A stretch of 64,000 nucleotides of DNA from Lasiosphaeria ovina (taxonomy: Eukaryota > Ascomycota > Sordariomycetes > Sordariales > Lasiosphaeriaceae): contig JAULSN010000009.1 of assembly GCA_033439765.1 (NCBI GenBank), forward strand, positions 1,426,001 through 1,490,000. Reading direction: 5' to 3'. The stretch's first letter is position 1, and the number at the start of each line of letters is the position of its first letter. The position numbers and the translations under genes were made by a program. Below, piece after piece: positions 57,495-64,000 of this stretch. Under the pieces are notes generated by a model. That model did not search any database. It was not told the origin of the DNA and saw only the letters and a program-made list of their open reading frames with translations.

Positions 57495-59596
57495 TCAATC
57501 CAACATCCACACCCCTTCCTCCTCCCTCTCCCCCTCCTCCTCCCCCTCCTCATACCTCTTCACCCCGCCAAGCATTTCAAATATGTAGCGAATGGCGCGA
57601 AGTTCTCGTACTACAGGACGGTTCTGGTAATTCGCCCTCACTCTGGCACGCAATTGGTTCATGGTGATCGTTTTGCCGTTAACGACTCTCGTGATTGTGT
57701 CTCCCATTTCCTCGTACCACTTGTCGACTTCGGCGCGCGATGGTCGTGGTGATCCAATGTCGTGTTTGGGTCCTTCACCAAAGTCAAAGCTTGACCACGG
57801 CATTCCACGTTCCCGATCGCCCATCTCGCGGACCTGTATTCTCTTTCTGTTAGCGGGTGTGTATCCTGTGGGGTTGGAGGAGATTGTTTTTTGCTGCTCC
57901 TTACCGCGTTGAGCATGGGTACCGTGTGCCTCCCTATCATGAGCAACTCGTGCTCCATGTTCTCGAGGAGCTTGACCATGCGTGGGACAGAGGGCAGGTA
58001 GTACACACTACGGCGCAGCTGTCCGTCGACTCGAGCCGTCGGGGTGACCCACACTTGGTCGACGTGTGGGCGCCCGACCACGGCGACTTCCCCGCTGGGA
58101 CCAACGGCAACAACAAGGGGGATGGGGTGCGCCAGCATCTCGGCTATACCACGATCTAGCTGCCGGAGCGCCGGGAGGGTCTGCCCATGCAATGTACGAT
58201 AAGCCTCGCCAAGGCGCTTGGTAAGGGGAAAAAGCGCCGTTCGGTCGATATGGAGCAGGCCGCGCGGGATATTGACCATGCGATGGGCATCTCGCGTGTC
58301 ACTTGCATACATCTTCTTGGCGATGTCATTGGTCTTGGTCTCTGCGTAGTCCGGAAAAGGGCTTCCGAGGGAAAGGATGGTTTCGGCAAGCGTGTTAATG
58401 GCAAAGATGGTGGAGCGTATGGTATCGAGGTCCACAAGTAGGTCTCGTAGCATCCCTTCGGTCGTCTCGTGCCAGTCAAGAAACAGAAAGGTTGTAACCT
58501 GGGCGAGGTGCTCGAGAACTGTGCGGCAGCATTCCTGGTAACTGGCCGGTGGTGTCATGCCGTTGACGTCGCGACAGTCGTATTCGGGGAGGGGTGGTAT
58601 AGACTTGATCCATTTGGTAGCCTCCCAGACGTAGCCCCTCCCGGCGCTGAGCCAAATAGACGGCACTCTCTCGGTACAGAGGGTGTGAAAATGGAAGGAC
58701 GAGGCCGTCCTTTCGAGGCGGTCGAGACACGCTTCCAAGGTGGCATAGTGGGTATTGAGCTGCTCAGCAACCGAGCCGAGTACTTGGGTGTCGTTGCCAG
58801 CCCGCCTACTTTCCCTGACAACGGCGTCGGGTAGGTCCGCGCCGTCTCGGGCAAGGCGCTTCAGCTCGGTGGCCAGGCGCATAAACGTCATGGGTTTTGC
58901 GTCGCCCCCGAACCCCGACGTCACGTTGACGTAGAACATGGAGGCTGTCGGGGTGGACGTGTGCTGGACTAGGAGCTGGTGCAATGTGTCGAAGAAGGGG
59001 GACGGGATGGCGTCGTAATGGGGGGTTCCCGGGAGGCAAAGAATGACGACGGCCACAAAGTTGGCCAAGGCGAGGACGGGGTGGGGTTTCCAGGCGTCTC
59101 GGCACCTCCGCAAAAGACGAAGCAGTCGCTGCAACAAGGGAGACGCGACCAAAGCGACGAGGAGGAGGAGGAGGCGGCGGCCCTGCTGTAAAAGGCGTAG
59201 CCGTCGGCGCGCATACCTCAACACGGTCGATCCGACCAGAGCGAGAAGGCGGCCATCTCGCCGCGCTTGGCGGACGCGGAACTGGGCGCGTCGAAGTCGG
59301 CGTCGAAGCTGGCGTCGAAGCCGGCGGACCCGAAAGCGCAAGCCGGAAGGAGAAAGATAACCCGGCGCGGCCTTTTCTGGGCGGCAAGCGCGGCTGCGGT
59401 GGCGCTGGTCATAGCTGCTCTCCCGGGCGGGCCTTCGAGTTGGCTTCGCGTTGGCACGCAGGCCACGGCGGCCAAGAAGAATCTGGGCTGCGAGGGAGCA
59501 GGCAAGCAAGGCTAGGAGAAAGGTGGGCAGCAGGCTAGGAAGAGCGATGGCTGCTTGGTGGATACCTGTTAGGACGGCAGAGGCGGCGGTAGACAT
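57495..59596 (-). CDS. Unrecognised membrane-anchored protein, 676 aa
   Basis: Model complement(57495-57833, 57905-59596) with a 71-nt intron (GTAAGG donor, CTAAC branch point, ACAG acceptor), in phase, no stops. Begins MSTAASAVLTGIHQAAIALP with a hydrophobic segment (TFLLALLACSLAAQILL), then an Arg-rich stretch of about 100 residues (RRLRRQLRRRLRRAQFR), two more hydrophobic segments (LLLLLVALVASPLLQRLL and LALANFVAVVILCLPG), and a probable extra-cytosolic or luminal body: SPFFDTLHQLLVQHTSTPTA, DGADLPDAVVRESRRAGNDT, LDRLERTASSFHFHTLCTER, STIFAINTLAETILSLG. The second exon encodes VDKWYEEMGDTITRVVNGKT and a Glu-rich end. The frame is open upstream of the ATG too, but 59596 follows a plausible leader. 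No family recognised. Confidence 0.7.
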
Positions 59597-60317
59597 GATG
59601 ATGGGATGATGGGATGACGGGGGTTTGAGAAGGGAGAGGAAAAAGAACGAGAAAGGGAGCACAGCATTGGTTCGGCAGGGGTGGGCGGCACTGCTTCCAT
59701 CTTTATAGCTTGTGGTTTCTTTGTTTCCCACCCGTCCCCGTCGCGGACAACAGCCCAGCGCCCGCCCAGCCCATTCATCGCGGCGGCGTTTGTTGGAGAG
59801 AGTCTCTTGCACTGTTAAATCGTCTCCGTGCACTGTAGGTACAAAGGCGCCTAAGCGTTACCGCTCACCGCCCAATTTTGCAGCCAAAATTACCACATTC
59901 GCTGGAAAATGAAGCCCTACCGATGCGCTGATTGATTGACGGCGCCGACGATGTTTTTTGGTAGCTGTGGAAGCTCAGTTGCAGTGGAAAGGTAAGAGCC
60001 GGGTTATGTTGTGGTAAAAAAGTGGTAAATTACTACGCGGCAGGATCTTGGATGTTCTGGAGGGGCAGTGCACGGAGACGATTTAACAGTGCCCCAAGAC
60101 TTCTCTCTTGTTGGAGCTGCTGCATGCAGCGGCTTGGCACAACAAAGACATGCGGGGAACGTTCACGGGTTGCATTGCCAGGCAGGACATGGAATAGCAC
60201 GGCAAACGACTTGCGCCCCATGCCATGCACAGCGTTGATCGGGGGGCCATGGAGAAGGTCCAGCCAGCCAATATTTCATGTCAAGTCGAGACCAAATACA
60301 GTAGAGCTACCAAACTA
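59597..60317. other. Intergenic, probable promoter of the 676-aa gene
   Basis: About 720 bases between two minus-strand genes, with no supported feature; CATCATCCCATCATC repeats lie just upstream of the ATG at 59596. Confidence 0.4.
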
Positions 60318-61154
60318 CTACAGGAGCCCATGGCAAATCCCAGGTAGGGCAGCCCGTCTGCCACGCACATTATTAATCTCGAGGTCCAGGTTCTTGCCGG
60401 TTAGGACAGGTATAAACACAACCATGTACTCATACCTCGCAGCGTCATCTAGAAGAATGCCTGCCACTGAACCGACCAATCTCGCCCTTTCATCGGTAGC
60501 CCAGCTCGCGGCGCCGGGGCCGCCGGCTGCCGACCGCGCCTCCTCGAGCCGGGCGAGAGCAGCATCTTGGATGGCCTTGACGACGTCCTTGTGGTAGCGG
60601 TTGGCGGGCGAGGCGCACTCGTTGGGCGGCCAGAACGGCTTGCGGCGGGCATCCAGGCCGAGGAACTCGAACAGCGTCGGGGGCTCCATGGCAGGGTTGC
60701 TCGGAAACAGGCGGCCCTGCAGGTGGCACAGACGGCGGCGAACCTCATCGTCTGCCCCGGCGGTGCGAGAAGAGGAGGAGGGGGAGACTTTGGGCAGAAA
60801 CCAGTCGGCCCCGACCCAGAACACGAGGCTCGCACCGATGTACGGGACGGTGAGGGGTGGCAAGATGACGGCCACGGAGCCAGCCGCCAGCACCTCGGCT
60901 GCCAGGACCATGATGACTCCGACGTGGTCCTTGGTGAGCGATGGCGCACACATGCTCTGGTCGTGCACCTTGCGCCAGAAGGTGGAATTCGTTGACTGCA
61001 CAACTGTGTCGGGCGTGCATCGGCCGTTTTGCAATGCCGAAACCTTCGTCCCAAGCATGATGGCGGGGATAGCACTGTAGGAGCTGAGAAGGTCGGAAAA
61101 GGCTCCCGCGACGCAAACGGGAGCGCACGCCGCCAATAGCATCCGAGACCGCAT
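60318..61154 (-). CDS. Unrecognised membrane/secretory protein with J-like segment, 278 aa
   Basis: Single clean frame from ATG 61154 to TAG 60318. The N-terminus MRSRMLLAACAPVCVAGAFS looks like a signal peptide. A hydrophobic stretch (VIMVLAAEVLAAGSVAVILP, PYIGASLVFWVGADWFL) gives one or two membrane segments. The C-terminal part reads FEFLGLDARRKPFWPP, RYHKDVVKAIQDAALARLEE, LVGSVAGILLDDAARYEYMV, which has the layout of a degenerate J domain (YxxLG, basic helix, HKD where DnaJ has HPD, final LxDxxxRxxY helix). The J relation is inference. The extreme C-terminus (VRGRRAALPGICHGLL) may be read into an unrecognised intron. A GAGCA microsatellite sits 31 bp before the start. Confidence 0.65.
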   Translation of the reverse strand: MRSRMLLAACAPVCVAGAFSDLLSSYSAIPAIMLGTKVSALQNGRCTPDTVVQSTNSTFWRKVHDQSMCAPSLTKDHVGVIMVLAAEVLAAGSVAVILPPLTVPYIGASLVFWVGADWFLPKVSPSSSSRTAGADDEVRRRLCHLQGRLFPSNPAMEPPTLFEFLGLDARRKPFWPPNECASPANRYHKDVVKAIQDAALARLEEARSAAGGPGAASWATDERARLVGSVAGILLDDAARYEYMVVFIPVLTGKNLDLEINNVRGRRAALPGICHGLL

Positions 61155-62333
61155 GTTGCTGTTGTTGGAAGTGCTGGACTGAGCTGAGCAGAGCAGAGCA
61201 GAGCAGAGCAGAGCAGAGCAGAGCAGAGCAGAGCAGAGCAGAGCAGAGCAGAGCAGAGCAGAGCAGCGAGGAAGGGGAGATGGAGATGACAGCGTGAGAT
61301 TGTTGATGGTTGGCGTTGCACGTCAGTTGCGTGTCGTGTCGTGTCGAGACGAAGGAGGATGGAGGGAGACTGGCCAAGTTGGTGACGAGAGAGGAAGGGG
61401 GGTTGGGGGGTATTTCTAGGCCGCATTTTTCGGCGGGAGCGGATTCCAGGCGTTTCCATGAGGACGGACGCACACCGAGCCGCAGATGCCAATGTGCCGT
61501 GCCCGGTCGTTTGTCGCAAAACAACACAAAACAAAACAAAACTGCGGCCTCAAGAGTGCCATGCCACTATTGGATTTCTTTATCCGCCCGCCTTTCGGGT
61601 AGGCCGGGCAGGGACGCCCTCAAACCCCACTTTCTTCGTTGGTGTTTAATTTCCACAAATGATACGGGCCCCACCCATCCCTTCGTGGAAGAATCTGACG
61701 GACGCTTGCACATTTCAGTCTATAAACGTGACAAGTTTCAGCTGAAAACTCCCCCAAGACATGAGGTCAGCTCCAGTGGCCTTTCTACCTTTGTGGCCGC
61801 CTCTTGACAAGTCAAAGAGCGTGCCACACATCGGGTTTCTTTGCCCGCTACGTTACGCGCCGGACTCCGTCTCCCTTTCATGGTAAAGCAAAGCCCGGCC
61901 GCTCCCCTCTGTTATCACTTATCACTTTGGTGGCTTGAACGGCGTGATCCGTTTGTACAGTCTGCCTCCCTCCTTAGCTCCACTCACTTTGCATGAAAGT
62001 CTTGGTTCTGCGTTGTCAGTTGTCACCTATCAAAGGCGACCAGCTTCCGTCGGAACCGCCGCTTCCAGAAGTGGCAGCACACGTCAGATCTGATGTCTGT
62101 TTCAGCCCATGCTGCCTGCCTTTGATCAATTTAGGGGGAATGGAACAAACAGGACGGAACACGCCGTGCACCTACCTTCTGGACGCGCGCGCTGGCCATG
62201 ATGCATGTCCCTTAAAAGGCGGCGGAGGAGGCTCAACTCCAGCTCTCCGGCAACACAACAACAACAACAACAACAACAACAACACAACAACCCAGAAGCT
62301 GTGTCATCGCCCGTTCTGCATTGCCTCATCACC
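61155..62333. promoter_or_regulatory. Divergent promoter region with two microsatellites
   Basis: 1.18 kb between the minus-strand gene starting at 61154 and the plus-strand gene starting at 62334. Holds the GAGCA array (61186-61265) near one start and an ACA array (about 62253-62290) 45 bp before the other. No coding sequence recognised in between. Confidence 0.45.
61186..61265. repeat. (GAGCA)16 microsatellite
   Basis: Sixteen perfect copies of GAGCA, 80 bp, in the probable 5' leader of the minus-strand gene (TGCTC in its mRNA sense). Confidence 0.95.
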
Positions 62334-64000
62334 ATGAGTCCCTTTTACAGAGCCAAGCAGCTATACCGCCGCAGGTTCCCACATGGCCACCACCGGTGCG
62401 CATCGGCTGAGGTCGAGTCGCAGCACATGGGCGGCGCAGCAGACGACATGCGGCTCAGTCTCGTCCACTCTCTCTTTGCCGCCATCATCAGCGCAGGCAG
62501 TTCCGACCCGAGCCAGCGGCAGGTCTTGGACAGCCGACTCCAAGGCATGCGTGACAGCAACTACGTCCCCAGACACGTGCTGAAAGACTGTCCGACAACA
62601 TCCAAAAGTGCCGCAATCCGCCACATCGCCAATGCGATTGCCGGCTACCTCAGCCGCCCTGTGCGCTCCGAGCCCAGGATCGAGCTGGTCGGCATTTTCA
62701 TCCCCGAGCCGCCCCAGGACGGCGACCTGGGTGACCAGGCCTTCTCGGTCAAGTTTCTCCGACGCCGCGTCGGTCGGCGGTGCCACGGAGACGCACAGCC
62801 CATCTTCATCGAGGTGTGTCCGTGGTCCCAGCACGAGTTCCGCGGGGTTCGAGAAGCACGTCTTGGCCCTCCTGACAGGAGCGGCACGGCCGGGGCTGCC
62901 ACGGGGGGGGACGAGGCGTGGTGGTGGGGGCCCAGCAGCCGATCCAATGCGGCGGAACCGGTGCAGGCAAGAAGACAACGGCGCCAGAACCGAGAGACAA
63001 CAGTCGCTGCCGATAGGGGCAACGAGCTGCAGGAAGCGTTGCCTCCTCCGGTACGGATCCTACAGAGGGAAGAGCCGACTGACTGGAATGGCATCATCAA
63101 GTGGATCTGTGCTGCTCTCTTCGCCCTAGCTCTTTTTGGCGTCGTCGTTTACATCGACATGCTGGGTTCGAGGCTATTCACTGGCTTCTCCAACGCCGTA
63201 GTGGGGGTGGGCTCGCTGGGAACGCAGCTTATGGCGTTCTTGGGACGGGTACTCTCCCCTGCTGCGGATCGGATCTCTCGTCCGATCCGGCCTTACAAGG
63301 TGCCGCTGCTGAAGCGACGGGCAATCGACCCAGCAGTCCTCATCCTCAAGGACGTTTTTCTGCAGAATTCTGTGCAGCTGGAAGAGCGACGATTGGCGTA
63401 TACGGCATCACTCACCGACATGGTCTACGACCAGACGCTGGGCGAGCTGGCCTCGACGATGGGGGACGCAGCTCAGAAGCTGACGGAAACGGAGCGGCCT
63501 GTCACCAGTGGTCTTGAAGAGCTACACGTTAACGTAATGGACGAGTTCTACCAACTCTGGGGCATCGAGACACGTTTCCAGATTTGGGAGGACGGTCTGC
63601 CAGCCACGACTGGCAACGACCAACAAGTCCGGCCCCCCACCCTACGTCGTAAGGAGCTCGCCAGGCTGAGATCAACGCTCTGGGATATCACGAAGGATCT
63701 CGGCAAGCTTCTCCTTGGCAGCGTGAGCAACCGAACCCAGCTGCTCTCGGACCTAAAGAAGGGCTCGGACGGAGCCAGCACCGTCTATTCCGTCTATTCA
63801 AAAATGGTGCGTACCGGCGTGGACTCTGAATCCGCTAGGCTGCGGAAAAGAGTCGACCTCATCCACAAATACCAAGCCGACAAGGCAGAGGCAGAGGTGG
63901 AGGCAGAGGCGGAGCGGCGGCGGCGGCGGTGGTGGCGGTGGTTGTCTTCTAGGAGTGGTAACGGCAACACCGAGTTGCCTGAGGGTTTGGATGTCGCCCA
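62334..64000 (+). CDS. Unrecognised single-pass membrane protein, 3' end outside window
   Basis: One uninterrupted frame from ATG 62334 to the last base, 555 codons with no stop. Starts MSPFYRAKQLYRRRFPHGHH; a soluble part follows (MRLSLVHSLFAAIISAG, AAIRHIANAIAGYLSRPVRS, RIELVGIFIPEPPQDG); then a low-complexity Gly/Arg/Gln stretch; one strong membrane segment WICAALFALALFGVVVYIDM at about residues 258-280; and a long helical region (LTDMVYDQTLGELASTMGDA, LEELHVNVMDEFYQLWGIET, LARLRSTLWDITKDLGKLLL) ending in a Glu/Arg tract. No intron needed. No family recognised. It lies next to two other membrane-anchored genes of similarly unknown kind and shares a divergent promoter with one of them. Confidence 0.7.
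   Translation, partial: MSPFYRAKQLYRRRFPHGHHRCASAEVESQHMGGAADDMRLSLVHSLFAAIISAGSSDPSQRQVLDSRLQGMRDSNYVPRHVLKDCPTTSKSAAIRHIANAIAGYLSRPVRSEPRIELVGIFIPEPPQDGDLGDQAFSVKFLRRRVGRRCHGDAQPIFIEVCPWSQHEFRGVREARLGPPDRSGTAGAATGGDEAWWWGPSSRSNAAEPVQARRQRRQNRETTVAADRGNELQEALPPPVRILQREEPTDWNGIIKWICAALFALALFGVVVYIDMLGSRLFTGFSNAVVGVGSLGTQLMAFLGRVLSPAADRISRPIRPYKVPLLKRRAIDPAVLILKDVFLQNSVQLEERRLAYTASLTDMVYDQTLGELASTMGDAAQKLTETERPVTSGLEELHVNVMDEFYQLWGIETRFQIWEDGLPATTGNDQQVRPPTLRRKELARLRSTLWDITKDLGKLLLGSVSNRTQLLSDLKKGSDGASTVYSVYSKMVRTGVDSESARLRKRVDLIHKYQADKAEAEVEAEAERRRRRWWRWLSSRSGNGNTELPEGLDVA

Noticed and set aside
60449..61539. Long minus-strand frames containing many SALLC repeats
   Set aside because: They are translations of the GAGCA microsatellite in shifted frames, overlapping the better-supported 278-aa gene.

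Overview
This window is nuclear DNA of a filamentous ascomycete (Pezizomycotina; I cannot place it to class). The signs are short spliceosomal introns (about 48-79 nt) with GTRNGT donors and CTAAC/CTGAC branch points, fungal-only families (Zn2Cys6 zinc cluster, FunK1-type kinase, NACHT/STAND NTPase, fungal HNH_2 nuclease, MpaB-like oxygenase), and a 12 kb block with the mark of repeat-induced point mutation (RIP): CpA and TpG almost absent, TpA very abundant, CpG kept.

Layout. 0-2.3 kb: a Ulp1-type cysteine protease gene entering from the left. 5.6-7.5 kb: a decayed, intron-containing second copy of cytosolic arginyl-tRNA synthetase. 8.8-9.8 kb: a dead pogo-type DNA transposon with one end visible. 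10.2-14.6 kb: an intact HNH nuclease gene, followed by rearranged pieces of paralogues bounded by a 170-bp inverted repeat that copies the gene's own 5' leader. 15.2-18.3 kb: two divergent frameshifted orphan genes, then minisatellite-rich DNA. 20.06-20.33 kb: a solo LTR. 20.4-22 kb: two small acidic orphan genes, the second split by a retrotransposon. 21.98-34.71 kb: a nested retrotransposon block, in which a Ty1/Copia element (plus strand) holds a Ty3/Gypsy element (minus strand), which holds a solo LTR. All three insertions have perfect 5-bp target duplications (CCTGG, TAGAG, TTAAG). The internal regions are saturated with RIP-type changes.

34.7-38.3 kb: the rest of the split host gene, a much less mutated Copia gag-protease fragment (minus), and orphan scraps. 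38.4-40.2 kb: a NACHT/STAND pseudogene. 40.4-43.8 kb: two intact divergent genes, a multi-pass membrane protein and an MpaB/DUF2236-like oxygenase. 44-53 kb: mostly relics: a small spliced orphan gene, a MITE-like palindrome with a partial second copy, a second solo LTR of the 20-kb family, a Zn2Cys6 fragment and a FunK1 fragment. 53.2-57.1 kb: a decayed kinase-ankyrin gene (minus). 57.5-64 kb: three apparently intact genes for unrecognised membrane-anchored proteins, one with a degenerate J-like segment, the last running off the right edge.

The whole looks like accessory or subtelomere-like sequence: a few intact genes among decaying STAND, kinase, nuclease and housekeeping-paralogue copies. 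Many of the nonsense mutations outside the block are C-to-T or G-to-A, which suggests the same mutational process, but this is inference.
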